64,000 nucleotides of DNA. It comes from Ochrobactrum sp. CM-21-5. GTDB lineage: Bacteria > Pseudomonadota > Alphaproteobacteria > Rhizobiales > Rhizobiaceae. Made by a program: the position numbers and the translations under genes. Of this stretch, positions 9,560-18,576 are shown in pieces. Location: contig NZ_JACLZJ010000006.1 of NCBI RefSeq assembly GCF_014253075.1, positions 62,001-126,000 on the forward strand, in the 5' to 3' direction. Numbering within the stretch: the first letter of the stretch is position 1; every line of letters starts with the position of its first letter. The notes beneath the pieces are model-generated. The model did not search any database. It was not told where the DNA came from and worked only from the letters and a program-made list of their open reading frames with translations.

Positions 9560-10891
9560 CTATTCGAGAAGCGGCGACCAGGCCGGATCGGATGCGAAGT
9601 TCGGCGTCTGGATCTGGCGTTCGTTGCGGCCCGTAAGATCGATGGTGAACAAACGCGGTCCGCCCGCACCTGCCGCCTTACGGAAGAACATCAGCACACG
9701 GCCATTGGGAGCCCATGTCGGACCTTCATTGTGAAAGCCCGAGGTAAGCAGGCGCTCACCGGAACCATCGGTTTTCATCACGCCGATGGAGAACTGGCCC
9801 TGCGACTGCTTGGTAAAGGCGATGAGGTCGCCGCGCGGTGACCAGACCGGTGTTGAATAGCTGCCGTCGCCGAACGAAATGCGGCGTGGATTGGAGCCGT
9901 CTGCACCCATGACGTAGATCTGGGGGCGTCCGCCGCGGTCGGAAGAAAAGACAATCTGCGAGCCGTCGGGCGAATAGGAAGCACTCGTATCGATAGCCTG
10001 ACTGCTGGTCAGGCGCGTGGTCGTGCGGCTGCGCAAGTCCATTGTGTAAACGTTGGCGCTGCCGTCGTCCTGAAGCAGGCTCATCACGACCTTCTGGCCA
10101 TCGGGCGAGAAGCGCGGTGCGATGGACATGCCGGGGAAATTTCCGACAAGCTCGCGCTGACCGGTCTCAAGCTGGAGAAGATAGACACGCGGCTGGCCAC
10201 CGGCAAAGGACATATAGGTCACTTCCTGGCGGTTCGGCGAGAAGCGCGGGGTCAGGGCGATATCGCGGCCATCGGAAAGATATCGGATGTTCGCGCCATC
10301 CTGATCCATGATGGCAAGACGCTTCACGCGTTTCTGTGCCGGGCCGGATTCGTCCACAAAGACAACGCGCGTATCGAAATAGCCTTTTTCGCCGGTCAGC
10401 CGCTCATAGATCGCATCGGCGATGATATGGGCGACACGACGCCAGTTATCCGGCGTGGTGAAGAACTGCTGGCCGGTCAATTGCTGGCCGCCAAACGTAT
10501 CCCAGAGACGGAACTCCGCCTTGAGACGGCCATCCGGCTGTTTGGTAATACGACCGGTGACGAGCGCCTGCGCATTGATGACCTTCCAGTCCTCGAAACG
10601 GGGAGCCGCATCGGGATTGGAAATCTTTTCAATGAACGCGCCCTTGTCGATCGGCGCGAAAAGACCAGACCGTTCAAGATCGGCGGCAATCACCGAGGTG
10701 ATATTCGGCCCGAGCTGATCGGCCGAGAGGAAATCGGTAATCGCGATCGGCAGCGGCTCGACCACGCCTTTGTTGATGTTGATTTCCACGACCGCACGAG
10801 CGGGCATGGTAAAGACCAGGCTTGCGGCAATCATACAGGCGAAAGCCGAAAAGACTGTCCGGATCTTTGTGTTCATGATGCCGATTTTCAT
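9560..10891 (-). CDS. tolB: Tol-Pal system periplasmic protein TolB
   Basis: Periplasmic beta-propeller protein that interacts with Pal and TolA during outer-membrane constriction. It has 443 residues and a cleavable signal peptide ending near PARA|VVEI. An N-terminal alpha/beta domain runs to about 170. It is followed by WD40-like PD40 repeats of the form RFSPDGQ, SYSPDG, WSPRGD and WAPNGR. GAGG stands about 11 bases before the ATG at 10891; a second ATG at 10876 is possible. It lies 57 bases downstream of tolA. Confidence 0.97.
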   Translation of the reverse strand: MKIGIMNTKIRTVFSAFACMIAASLVFTMPARAVVEININKGVVEPLPIAITDFLSADQLGPNITSVIAADLERSGLFAPIDKGAFIEKISNPDAAPRFEDWKVINAQALVTGRITKQPDGRLKAEFRLWDTFGGQQLTGQQFFTTPDNWRRVAHIIADAIYERLTGEKGYFDTRVVFVDESGPAQKRVKRLAIMDQDGANIRYLSDGRDIALTPRFSPNRQEVTYMSFAGGQPRVYLLQLETGQRELVGNFPGMSIAPRFSPDGQKVVMSLLQDDGSANVYTMDLRSRTTTRLTSSQAIDTSASYSPDGSQIVFSSDRGGRPQIYVMGADGSNPRRISFGDGSYSTPVWSPRGDLIAFTKQSQGQFSIGVMKTDGSGERLLTSGFHNEGPTWAPNGRVLMFFRKAAGAGGPRLFTIDLTGRNERQIQTPNFASDPAWSPLLE

Positions 10892-10948
10892 GTCTTCTGG
10901 GACCTCTTTGTCCTTGGCACTAATGGGTGGGAAACCGGAACATTCCGG

Positions 10949-12019
10949 TCAGAACATATCGCTCGGGTCGAAATTGACGATCACTTCCGACCATGAATCA
11001 TATTTGTCACGCGGCAGATTGTACGGTGCGCAACGCTGCACCGCGCGCTTGGCGCTTTCGGCGGCAGCACGCGCAACGCCGTCACCGCCGCCGCCGGATG
11101 TAACCTGCGGAACGCCCTGAATCTCGCCGGCTTCCGTCAACCGCATCTTGACGGTCACGACCAGACCCGGCGCATCCGCAACACCTGCGGGCACGTTCCA
11201 GCACTTGGAAATCGCACCGCGCAGCGCGTCCATTTCACTCTGGCTGAGCTTGGCTCCGCCGGTATTCTTCTTGCCGCCGAGAGACGCCTGATCGGTGGAG
11301 CGCTTCGCACCGCCTCCAGATGCCTTCTGCTTGTTCAAAAGCGCGGCCACTTCATCGGCTATCGCGTCATTTTTGGACTGAGACGTCTGCGAAGCGGACT
11401 GTGTTTTCTTCTTGTCTTCGGTCGGTTTGCGATCCGGCGTTTTGGCAGTCTGCGCCTGCGGCGGCTTCGGCTTCGCCTGAGGGGCAGGAACCTTGTCCGG
11501 CAGTTTCGGAGCGTCGGCGTCAGGGGCTTCAGCCTGCTTCTCGATGGCTTCCGCCACCGGATCAGGCTTCACTTCCTGCTTCGGTTCGGGCTTTGCCTGC
11601 ACTTCCGTTGCCGGAACCGGCGTCGGCTTTTCTTCCGGCTTCGGCTCCGGTTTCGGATCGGGCTTCGGCTCCGGTTTTTTCACCGGCTCCGGCTGCGCCT
11701 TAGGCTCTTCCGCCGTCTCGACCGGCTTTGGCTTCGCATCCGGCTTGGGAGGCGTCTTGCTATCGACCTCCTGGTCGCCGACATTCTCGGCATCAGGCGT
11801 CGTCTGCGGTTTGGTCGTCGGTTTCGGCGCCGACTTTTCCTTCATGGGTGCAGTCTTTTCGCCCTGCTGGATTTGCGTGAGTTGTTCGATCGGCACGATA
11901 TCGACCGGCAGCGATTCCGCATCCTGCACGTCGAATGCCTTCGGCGAGGAAAAGGAGAAGAGCCCCAGCGCGATAACGATGGTATGGAGCGCTACAGAGG
12001 ATGTCAGGCCAGCCTTCAT
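10949..12019 (-). CDS. tolA: Energy-transducing protein TolA
   Basis: Inner-membrane protein linking TolQR to TolB/Pal. It has 356 residues. An N-terminal membrane anchor lies at about 8-24. A long Pro/Lys/Glu-rich linker occupies about 55-235 with PEPKPEPKPEE-like runs. A C-terminal domain (about 255-356) contains a Cys pair and a TonB/TolA-like fold region (GLVVTVKMRLTEAGEI). The linker is Pro-rich rather than the Ala/Lys helix of enterobacterial TolA, a style common in alphaproteobacteria. It starts seven bases after the tolR stop, so the genes are translationally close. Confidence 0.94.
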   Translation of the reverse strand: MKAGLTSSVALHTIVIALGLFSFSSPKAFDVQDAESLPVDIVPIEQLTQIQQGEKTAPMKEKSAPKPTTKPQTTPDAENVGDQEVDSKTPPKPDAKPKPVETAEEPKAQPEPVKKPEPKPDPKPEPKPEEKPTPVPATEVQAKPEPKQEVKPDPVAEAIEKQAEAPDADAPKLPDKVPAPQAKPKPPQAQTAKTPDRKPTEDKKKTQSASQTSQSKNDAIADEVAALLNKQKASGGGAKRSTDQASLGGKKNTGGAKLSQSEMDALRGAISKCWNVPAGVADAPGLVVTVKMRLTEAGEIQGVPQVTSGGGGDGVARAAAESAKRAVQRCAPYNLPRDKYDSWSEVIVNFDPSDMF

Positions 12020-12026
12020 GATGGCG

Positions 12027-12476
12027 TCAGCTATCCTGCTCCTGGAGGGTCACTAGGCCGATATTCTTGAAACCGGCGGCGGAAATGCGGGCCATGACTT
12101 TCATGACAGTGCCGTAATCGGCAGCCTTGTCACCGCGCACGAAAATGCGCTCTTCATAACCCGTCTTTGCAATAGCCTGAAGCTTCGGCACCACTTCGTC
12201 GATCGGAATCTCCGTCTCCTGAAGATAGACCTTGCCTTCATTATTGACAGAAACCGTGATGGGTTGCGTGTCGGAATTCATGGCCTTGGCCTGCGTATCC
12301 GGCAGATCAATCGGCACACCGACCGTTAGAAGCGGCGCGGAAACCATGAAGATGATGAGCAAAACCAGCATCACGTCAACAAATGGCGTCACGTTAATTT
12401 CGCTCATGAGGGCGTTCTTGCGTCCGCGCCTGCGGCGTCCGCCCGACATTCCCTGATTTCCAACAGACATGCCCAT
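12027..12476 (-). CDS. tolR: Tol-Pal motor protein TolR (ExbD family)
   Basis: Inner-membrane stator protein of the proton-driven TolQR motor. It has 149 residues. A basic, Arg-rich N-terminus is followed by one membrane segment at about 30-50 with the conserved protonatable Asp (PFVDVMLVLL, about residue 34). The rest is a periplasmic domain. It lies between tolQ (44 bases upstream) and tolA. Confidence 0.97.
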   Translation of the reverse strand: MGMSVGNQGMSGGRRRRGRKNALMSEINVTPFVDVMLVLLIIFMVSAPLLTVGVPIDLPDTQAKAMNSDTQPITVSVNNEGKVYLQETEIPIDEVVPKLQAIAKTGYEERIFVRGDKAADYGTVMKVMARISAAGFKNIGLVTLQEQDS

Positions 12477-12520
12477 TACAAGATTCCCGAAGGCTAAAAT
12501 TACATCTGATGCGAGGCCGC

Positions 12521-13231
12521 TTAGTTACGCGGCGTCAGCTTCTCATCAATTTGGCGCGACAGTATGGCGGAGAACTCGTCCGCAAAACCTTCCAGCCGCG
12601 CGCCAATCTTTCCTGCATCGCTGGAAAGCTTGTTATAGGCGATAACGGCGGGAATAGCGGCGAGAAGGCCGATAGCCGTCGCCAACAGCGCTTCCGCGAT
12701 GCCCGGAGCCACAACGGCGAGATTGGTGTTCTTGGAGGCAGCAATGGCCTGAAACGCGGTCATGATGCCTACCACCGTTCCGAACAAGCCGATGAACGGC
12801 GCCGCCGAGCCTATCGTAGCCAGAAAACCGAGACGGGAATCCAGCTTGTCGCTTTCACGCGCCAGCGCCACATCCATCGCCTTGTCGATACGCATCTGAA
12901 GCCCGATTGGCGAACGCGCTCCCTTTTCGAAGGACTTTTTCCATTCACGCATGGCCGCCATGAAGATCGAAGCCATACCGGTCGTGCGGCGTTCACTCAG
13001 ATTGCGGTAGAGTTCTTCCAGCGACTGCCCAGACCAGAACACCTGCTCAAAGCGATCGATGGCGCGGCGCGCACGCCCGAACGCTATCGTCTTGTCCACC
13101 ACAATCGCCCATGTCCAGACCGAGGCAACCAGCAGGCCAAGCATGACCAGCTTGACCACCCAGTTTGCCTGCATGAACAGGCCCCAGAGGGTAACATCGG
13201 CAGCCGGAGCCGCTAACGCAACATTTTCCAT
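12521..13231 (-). CDS. tolQ: Tol-Pal motor protein TolQ (MotA/TolQ/ExbB family)
   Basis: Proton-channel partner of TolR. It has 236 residues with three predicted membrane segments at about 22-44, 130-155 and 170-192. Family motifs include APFIGLFGTVVGIM and EALLATAIGLLAAIPA. It is the first gene of the tolQRAB-pal cluster; about 540 non-coding bases upstream carry the promoter. Confidence 0.97.
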   Translation of the reverse strand: MENVALAAPAADVTLWGLFMQANWVVKLVMLGLLVASVWTWAIVVDKTIAFGRARRAIDRFEQVFWSGQSLEELYRNLSERRTTGMASIFMAAMREWKKSFEKGARSPIGLQMRIDKAMDVALARESDKLDSRLGFLATIGSAAPFIGLFGTVVGIMTAFQAIAASKNTNLAVVAPGIAEALLATAIGLLAAIPAVIAYNKLSSDAGKIGARLEGFADEFSAILSRQIDEKLTPRN

Positions 13232-13774
13232 CGATCCACCGTTTCATGGGCTATTGGTCCGGCAAGCGAACCAACCACCCCAACCTTTGTCTTTACGTAT
13301 TTCCAACAAAACCGCTTCGCACTTTTGCTGGAAACAGCTCATCTTCCCACCGCATTTCCGAACGCAAAACCGCTTCGCACTTTTGCTGGAAATGCTTTGA
13401 ATCCAAACGCCCGGCCACAGGACCGGGCGGCGTCGCAAATCCTTGATGGAGCGTCCATGCGCGGACGACCCAAACCTGCGCAGCTTTCAAACGTTACAAG
13501 CTGTCTGCACGCCATGGCGGTCAAGCAGACATATCGCACCGCAACCGCCCCATAAGCACCATGCCGGATTTCAACTTTAAATCCTCAGGGTGCTTGTTAC
13601 GGTTAATTTTGGTGAAAGGAAGGCGCTGCGCTTCGACCCAGCCTCTCAACCGATTCCGTCAGCGTGATTAATGGAATATTATGGTTAAGGATACGTTAGC
13701 GACGGCACAGACATTGGCCGCACCTGAAGAAAACCGGGGCCAGCCGCCTTGAATGAACGTTTTCTACCGGGAGA
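13232..13774. other. Intergenic region upstream of tolQ, with a tandem repeat and TTAA motifs
   Basis: No gene is supported. It holds two identical 27-base repeats (13308-13334, 13366-13392) and an AT-richer part at 13660-13700. That part has ATGGTTAA at 13681-13688 and a TTAA-N7-TTAG near-match to a CtrA box at 13685-13699. The tolQ promoter is expected here. Confidence 0.5.
13296..13400. repeat. Tandem pair of dispersed repeat units
   Basis: Bases 13308-13334 and 13366-13392 are identical over 27 bases with a 58-base period. The core is CCGCTTCGCACTTTTGCTGG. The same unit occurs inverted at 1376-1402 with one change. Confidence 0.85.
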
Positions 13775-14239
13775 TCAGCTTCCCTTGGTGAAAGCTTGCC
13801 GCCACTCATCCGGAATACGGCGCGGATGTCCTTCCTTGGTGATCATGACGGCTTCGACCCTGGCTTGCGAAAGCAACCGGCCCTCGCAGGTAATCTGCTG
13901 GGCCATGATGACCCGTGCGCCACGGATTTCGCTGACGCGCGTTTCGATCAATATGAGATCGTCCATTTTCGCCGGAGATTTGTAATCGATCTCCATGCGC
14001 CGCACGACCCAGACCATCTCCTCGCCCAGCGCGCCCTCGGCAAGTTCGATGTGATGTACATCCTGAAGGCGCAGAAAATCGGTACGCCCGCGCTCATAGA
14101 ATTCGAGATAGCGCCCGTGATAGACAAAACCGGAAAAATCCGTATCTGCATAATAGATGCGCGCATGAAGATAATGCACTCCATCTTTCAGCACGCCGGA
14201 CACGGTTTCACGCGGGGCTTGTTCCTGGTTATCGGTCAT
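13775..14239 (-). CDS. ybgC: Acyl-CoA thioesterase YbgC (4-hydroxybenzoyl-CoA thioesterase family)
   Basis: Hot-dog-fold thioesterase usually encoded with the Tol-Pal genes. It has 154 residues. The family motif [19 protein letters not shown] is present, with catalytic Asp at about 34 and His at about 41. Its start overlaps the ruvB stop (ATGA), so it is translationally coupled to the ruvCAB operon rather than directly to tolQ. Confidence 0.93.
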   Translation of the reverse strand: MTDNQEQAPRETVSGVLKDGVHYLHARIYYADTDFSGFVYHGRYLEFYERGRTDFLRLQDVHHIELAEGALGEEMVWVVRRMEIDYKSPAKMDDLILIETRVSEIRGARVIMAQQITCEGRLLSQARVEAVMITKEGHPRRIPDEWRQAFTKGS

Positions 14240-15279
14240 TCGTCTTCCATGAAAAGGCCAAACTGCGACTGCTGGATAATCTCGGCAGGTGCAGGAAGCC
14301 CCAGATGCTGCCAGGCTATAGCCGTCAGTACGCGACCGCGCGGCGTGCGCTGCAAGAAGCCCTGCTGGATGAGATAAGGTTCGATAATATCCTCGATGGC
14401 GTCGCGTGGCTCGGACAGACCCGCCGCAATAGTTTCGATACCCACCGGTCCGCCACCGAAATTGCGCGCGATCATATTGAGATAGCGGCGGTCGAGCTGG
14501 TCGAAGCCGCGACTGTCAACCTCCAGCCGTGACAGGGCTTCATCGGCAATCTTGCGGTCGATCACCTCCGCACCGGCCACCAGCGCAAAATCGCGTACGC
14601 GGCGCAGCAGACGCCCGGCGATACGCGGGGTACCGCGCGAACGGCGCGCAACTTCCAGCGCGCCATCGGGCGAGATGCCCATCTGCATGATACGCGCACC
14701 GCGCCGCACAATATATTCCAGCTCCTCGACCGTGTAGAAATTCAACCGGACCGGAATGCCGAAACGGTCTCGCAACGGCGTGGTCAGAAGGCCGAGCCGG
14801 GTTGTGGCTGCAACCAGCGTGAACTTGGCAAGGTCGATTTTCACCGAACGCGCTGCCGGGCCCTCACCGATGATGAGATCAAGCTGGAAATCCTCCATGG
14901 CCGGATAAAGGATTTCTTCCACGGCCGGGCTCAAACGATGAATTTCATCGATGAAAAGCACGTCGCGCTCTTCCAGATTGGTAAGCAGCGCCGCCAGATC
15001 GCCAGCCTTGGCGATCACCGGACCGGAGGTCGAACGGAAGTTGACGCCCAGTTCCTTGGCCATGATCTGCGCCATCGTCGTCTTGCCAAGGCCCGGAGGG
15101 CCGACAAACAGCACATGATCCAGCGCTTCGCCGCGAACCTTGGCGGCTTCGATGAACACTTTCAGATTGGCGCGCGCCGCTGCCTGCCCCACGAAATCGT
15201 CCAGCGTTTGCGGGCGCAGCGTATTGTCGGCTTCTTCGCCGCGCTTTTCGGCATCAATGAGAGGATTGCGGTCGCTCAT
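14236..15279 (-). CDS. ruvB: Holliday junction branch-migration ATPase RuvB
   Basis: AAA+ hexameric motor of the RuvABC resolvasome. It has 347 residues. Walker A GPPGLGKT is at 60-67 and Walker B FIDEIH at about 109-114. Sensor and arginine-finger region and a C-terminal winged helix (RTPRGR) follow. It is preceded by ruvA with a 55-base gap. Confidence 0.98.
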   Translation of the reverse strand: MSDRNPLIDAEKRGEEADNTLRPQTLDDFVGQAAARANLKVFIEAAKVRGEALDHVLFVGPPGLGKTTMAQIMAKELGVNFRSTSGPVIAKAGDLAALLTNLEERDVLFIDEIHRLSPAVEEILYPAMEDFQLDLIIGEGPAARSVKIDLAKFTLVAATTRLGLLTTPLRDRFGIPVRLNFYTVEELEYIVRRGARIMQMGISPDGALEVARRSRGTPRIAGRLLRRVRDFALVAGAEVIDRKIADEALSRLEVDSRGFDQLDRRYLNMIARNFGGGPVGIETIAAGLSEPRDAIEDIIEPYLIQQGFLQRTPRGRVLTAIAWQHLGLPAPAEIIQQSQFGLFMEDE

Positions 15280-15334
15280 AGGCCTCTCCTCGCATGAACG
15301 TATCGCTCAGGCAAGTATCTCCCCATGCTACCGC

Positions 15335-15952
15335 TCATCGCGACAGTTCCTTCAAACCAAGGCGAATGAGCTTTGCCGAATCGGCACCCTCGCCCGCTTC
15401 CTTCAATGCGGCAGCAACCGCGTTCGCTGCCTGATCGCGCGAATACCCCAGATTGGCCAGCGCCGACACGGCATCGGCGACCGGCGCCGGCGCAGCACCC
15501 GCTCCAAGCTCCTGCTTGAGCCCGATCGTGCCGCCTGCTTCGCCCGCGAAAGCCGGCGCCTTGTTCTTCAGTTCGGTGACGATGCGCTCCGCCACCTTTT
15601 TCCCGACGCCAGGCGCGCGCGAAACCATAGCGATATCGCGCAGCGCAATCGCATTCGCCAGTTCCGGCGGTGAAAGTGTGCCAAGCACCGCCAGTGCCAC
15701 CTTAGCGCCGACCCCCTGAACGTTCTGCAGCAGGCGGAACCATTCGCGCTCGAGCTGCGAGGCGAAGCCGTAAAGCCGGATCATGTCCTCGCGAACATAG
15801 GTTTCAATAAAGAGCGTAACCGCCTCGCCCGCGCCACCCAGATTGCCGAGCGTCCTCGCCGAGCAGAAAGCGACATAGCCAACTCCATGCACGTCGACGA
15901 TCGCGTGGTCGTCGGCGATTTCATCGATCACGCCCTTCAGTTTACCGATCAT
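15335..15952 (-). CDS. ruvA: Holliday junction DNA-binding protein RuvA
   Basis: Tetrameric junction-binding subunit. It has 205 residues. The start [12 protein letters not shown] is typical of the family and the N-terminal OB fold follows. Helix-hairpin-helix motifs occur at about 70-130 ([26 protein letters not shown]). The C-terminal RuvB-binding domain spans about 155-205. Six bases separate it from the ruvC stop. Confidence 0.98.
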   Translation of the reverse strand: MIGKLKGVIDEIADDHAIVDVHGVGYVAFCSARTLGNLGGAGEAVTLFIETYVREDMIRLYGFASQLEREWFRLLQNVQGVGAKVALAVLGTLSPPELANAIALRDIAMVSRAPGVGKKVAERIVTELKNKAPAFAGEAGGTIGLKQELGAGAAPAPVADAVSALANLGYSRDQAANAVAAALKEAGEGADSAKLIRLGLKELSR

Positions 15953-15958
15953 TCCGTC

Positions 15959-16480
15959 TCACCCCGCTAACAACGCCTGCATCCGGCGGGCGCTCACAAT
16001 GCTCTGACGATGATGGGCATGACAGATGGCGATCGCAAGCGCATCGGCAGCGTCACTCGTATCGAACGAGGCGCGCGGCATCAGAACCTTCACCATCATA
16101 TGGATTTGCTGCTTTTCGCCATGACCGACGCCGATCACCGCTTTCTTCACCGCATTCGGCGCATATTCCGCTACCGGCAGGCCGGCCTGCGCGGGCGCCA
16201 GCAAGGCAATTCCGCGCGCCTGACCGAGCTTCAGCGTGGCCGTCGCATCCTTGTTGACGAACGTATGTTCGACAGCCGCCTCATGCGGCATAAATTCATG
16301 CAGGACTTTCGAAAGCCCCTCATGCAGCTGGCACAGGCGCGAGGCCAGATCCATCTCGGCATTTGACGTGACCGTTCCCGACGCCACGAAATGCAGCGAA
16401 TTGCCGAGCGATTCGACAATGCCCCAGCCGGTACGGCGCAGACCCGGATCAATACCAACAATGCGAATCGATTCTTTCAT
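15959..16480 (-). CDS. ruvC: Crossover junction endodeoxyribonuclease RuvC
   Basis: Resolves Holliday junctions. It has 173 residues. The RNase H-like fold carries Asp at about 11 ([14 protein letters not shown]), Glu in the AAVEHTF motif and the acidic pair in [17 protein letters not shown]. It is the first gene of the ruvCAB-ybgC operon. An inverted repeat AAGTGAA / TTCACTT (16481-16487, 16505-16511) sits immediately upstream. Confidence 0.97.
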   Translation of the reverse strand: MKESIRIVGIDPGLRRTGWGIVESLGNSLHFVASGTVTSNAEMDLASRLCQLHEGLSKVLHEFMPHEAAVEHTFVNKDATATLKLGQARGIALLAPAQAGLPVAEYAPNAVKKAVIGVGHGEKQQIHMMVKVLMPRASFDTSDAADALAIAICHAHHRQSIVSARRMQALLAG

Positions 16481-16982
16481 AAGTGAACCCTATCCTCAGA
16501 CGGATTCACTTGACAGCAGAAAAGTGAACAAAAGAGAAACATATGCGCCTGGAGCGCGCCGCATCACATCGCCGCCAGAGTCAGGCCCCATAAATTGACT
16601 GAAAGCGCTAAGTGGCAACTTCAAACCCAATATGAACATTCGTGGCTCCATGTTGAACGACAGGTTTCCACCGGACTGTACTTGATTGCATGGATAACCA
16701 CCCCGCATTCGCGGGTCCGATAGACCATCTGTATAATTCCAATTGCAAACTGCAATCGGATTACTGTATGCTTCATCCAGTTGCAAGTTGCACCCAGATT
16801 AGACGGCCTCAATAGATTAACGTTCGGGATGCCCAATAAACTTGGCAACGGATTAACGGGCAAGATATCTCGGTATTCCAAGCCCTGATGAACGGCCCGT
16901 CGGCATCGGCACAGTTGCAGGCAGTCTATGAGGCGATAGTTGCCCGCACCACACCACCAGAGACCTGAAAGGTGATCGTAAA
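16481..16982. other. Intergenic and possible accessory sequence upstream of ruvC
   Basis: About 500 bases, AT-richer than the flanks at 16600-16860. It contains the inverted repeat next to ruvC. On the plus strand a short open frame without a start codon (about 16841-16970, ending ARTTPPET) looks like the C-terminal remnant of a lost gene. No complete gene is supported. Confidence 0.4.
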
Positions 16983-17315
16983 ATGCCAAAATTCGTTACT
17001 ATTGGATATGGTGACCGGGCCGGCTACGACCGGATCTCACAATCGGTCCGCGACGCAGCCCACGCGCGGGATGCAAAGCTGCGTTCGGAGGGCGCGCTGA
17101 TAGGTATCGCCGGTGCCCCAGTGCAGGTGCGCAACCCTGATGCGTCGAGGCCTGTGACACAGGACGGCCCATTCATGTCGTCCCCTCTGCCGATTGCCGG
17201 GTTCGCCATCATCGAGGCTGCCGATCTGGCGGAAGCGGTCAAAAAGGTCTCGGGCGTTCCATGTGCCGTTGCGCATGGCGTCGTCGAGGTGTGGCCGTTG
17301 GAGCAGGCAAACTAG
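16983..17315 (+). CDS. YciI/DGPF-domain family protein
   Basis: Small 110-residue protein with the ferredoxin-like YCII fold signature, including TQDGPFM in the middle and the C-terminal EVWPLEQ ending. AAGGTGAT precedes the ATG. Family members are dimeric with a proposed His/Asp active site; no substrate is established for most. It stands alone on the plus strand between minus-strand core genes and next to an IS scar, which suggests acquisition. Confidence 0.7.
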   Translation: MPKFVTIGYGDRAGYDRISQSVRDAAHARDAKLRSEGALIGIAGAPVQVRNPDASRPVTQDGPFMSSPLPIAGFAIIEAADLAEAVKKVSGVPCAVAHGVVEVWPLEQAN

Positions 17316-17329
17316 CCCCGCATGAACAC

Positions 17330-17530
17330 ACCGACCGGATTTTTACGAGTCTGGTTGTGGAAAGCGAACTGCCCGGCCGCCTCAACAGCCACAAGTCCGC
17401 AACCAATCTGCTTAAAGGGAGAGCCATCACCGCGCCATACTGGCCGCACGAAGGGCGGTTGCGTGATCACAGGATCGAGAACATGTTCGCCAGACTAAAG
17501 AATTGGGGCCGCGTAGATAAATCCATCTAG
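17330..17530 (+). pseudogene. IS5-family transposase C-terminal remnant
   Basis: The open frame ending at 17530 contains HRIENMFARLKNWGRV. This resembles the RIExMFGRLKDWRRV motif near the end of IS5-family DDE transposases, with the catalytic Glu in RIE. The N-terminal two-thirds and the final tail are missing, and no terminal inverted repeat or target duplication was recognised. It is a decayed insertion. Confidence 0.7.
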
Positions 17531-17554
17531 CTGCGAAATGCTTTAGGCATCGTA

Positions 17555-18082
17555 TCAGGAGACGCCGAAAGCCGTCTTGAGCAGTACGATCTGCTCGGAT
17601 ACCGGATTGCCACGCGGCATGGATTGCAGCGAAACTACTTCACCATAGACTTCGCGGTCCATGCGTCGCACACGGGCCTGAAGACGCATGGAACGCTCGA
17701 CCAGTTCAACGAAACCAGCGGGCAATTCGCTCCAGCCCTGTGCGGCTTCGCCCGCCGAAGGCGTATCGAGACGCACCTTGGCTTTTTCGGCGGAGACCTG
17801 CTGGCGGCTCATCTCGCCATTGCGCGCTGCGCGCTGGAGCAGGAGCCAGGATGCGATCTGCATCAGGCGCGTGGTCATGCGCATCGATTCGGCAGCGTAA
17901 AGCGTTGCGGCGACTCGTGAAAGATTGCGCGCTTCCTCTCGGCCTTCGCCGTCGAGATAGCTTGCCGCTTCCTCGACCATATCCATGCCTTCAGCGTAGA
18001 TCGGCTTGAACGAATCCGAAAAGACCATGCGCTCCGCGAGGCTGATCATATTGCTCGGCATCTGACCCTGTTCGCTAATCAC
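17555..18082 (-). CDS. rcdA: RcdA-family protein (DUF1465), regulator of CtrA degradation
   Basis: Helical 175-residue protein of the DUF1465 family. In Caulobacter it is the adaptor that helps deliver the cell-cycle regulator CtrA to ClpXP. The sequence is alpha-helical and acidic at the N-terminal part (SLAERMVFSDSFKPIYAEGM). AAGGTGG seven bases upstream favours the GTG at 18082 over the ATG at 18112. A full CtrA box lies about 185 bases upstream, consistent with cell-cycle control. Confidence 0.85.
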   Translation of the reverse strand: MISEQGQMPSNMISLAERMVFSDSFKPIYAEGMDMVEEAASYLDGEGREEARNLSRVAATLYAAESMRMTTRLMQIASWLLLQRAARNGEMSRQQVSAEKAKVRLDTPSAGEAAQGWSELPAGFVELVERSMRLQARVRRMDREVYGEVVSLQSMPRGNPVSEQIVLLKTAFGVS

Positions 18083-18266
18083 TGCTCTGCCACCTTGCAT
18101 GACCGCCCACATCGGCGGCCCATTCCGTTACCGCATCCATCGGCGATGAATGCGCATGAAAACCATTGAACCGCTGTTCGATCATGAGGAGCGTTGAGAC
18201 GGAACAGCTATGCTAAACAAGTCCACGATAAAGTGCACCTTCATGCACCGTCGCGCAAGTTTATGT

Positions 18267-18282
18267 TTAATTTTCGGTTAAC
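18267..18282. promoter_or_regulatory. CtrA box upstream of rcdA
   Basis: TTAATTTTCGGTTAAC, an exact TTAA-N7-TTAAC match to the alphaproteobacterial CtrA consensus. It lies in the non-coding region before rcdA. Binding is inferred from the consensus only. Confidence 0.6.
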
Positions 18283-18362
18283 ATTTTCAAGGTGATTTGA
18301 AGAAAAGCCGTGCAAACCGTTATCGAGATAACCGGCCCTCGCCTTCCGTAGCCGTGCGGGCA

Positions 18363-18391
18363 TAAAAAAAGAGCCGCAAGGGCGGCTCTCA
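18363..18391 (-). terminator. Terminator of the candidate small RNA
   Basis: GAGCCGC / GCGGCTC stem with a 4-base loop and a TTTTTTT tail on the minus strand. It is not associated with any protein-coding gene. Confidence 0.8.
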
Positions 18392-18460
18392 GGAGTTTAA
18401 CAGGGAGGCGTCAAACAGAGTGGCTGAACCACTCGGTAAGAATCCAGCCGAACTGGATGT
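18364..18460 (-). ncRNA. Candidate small RNA with CtrA-box promoter
   Basis: On the minus strand a rho-independent terminator (stem GAGCCGC / GCGGCTC at 18371-18388, then seven Ts) has no gene in front of it. The gene upstream (the OpgC-family gene) has its own terminator at 18549-18576. Before it are two hairpins, ATCCAG/CTGGAT (18442-18458) and GAGTGG/CCACTC (18418-18434). A single-stranded stretch with the anti-Shine-Dalgarno-like CCTCCC (18403-18408) follows. A -10-like TTTAAA (18467-18472) and a full CtrA box (18483-18497) lie at the right spacing upstream. The predicted RNA is about 95 nt; the 5' end is inferred. Confidence 0.55.
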
Positions 18461-18482
18461 AAACCATTTAAACGTCTTAAGA

Positions 18483-18497
18483 TTAATGAATGGTTAA
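18483..18497. promoter_or_regulatory. CtrA box upstream of the candidate small RNA
   Basis: On the minus strand TTAACCATTCATTAA: a full TTAA-N7-TTAA box whose first half is the extended TTAACCAT. It is centred about 33 bases before the inferred RNA start, the position typical of CtrA-activated promoters. Confidence 0.6.
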
Positions 18498-18548
18498 TTT
18501 TTGCTGCTGCCTGTGGAAATATTCGTTCGCCGAGGCAGCGCCAGCCAA

Positions 18549-18576
18549 GGAAAAAGCCGCCTTACGGCGGCTTTTA
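18549..18576 (-). terminator. Terminator after the OpgC-family gene
   Basis: Stem AAAGCCGCC / GGCGGCTTT followed by TTCC on the minus strand, directly at the stop codon of the gene. Confidence 0.75.
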
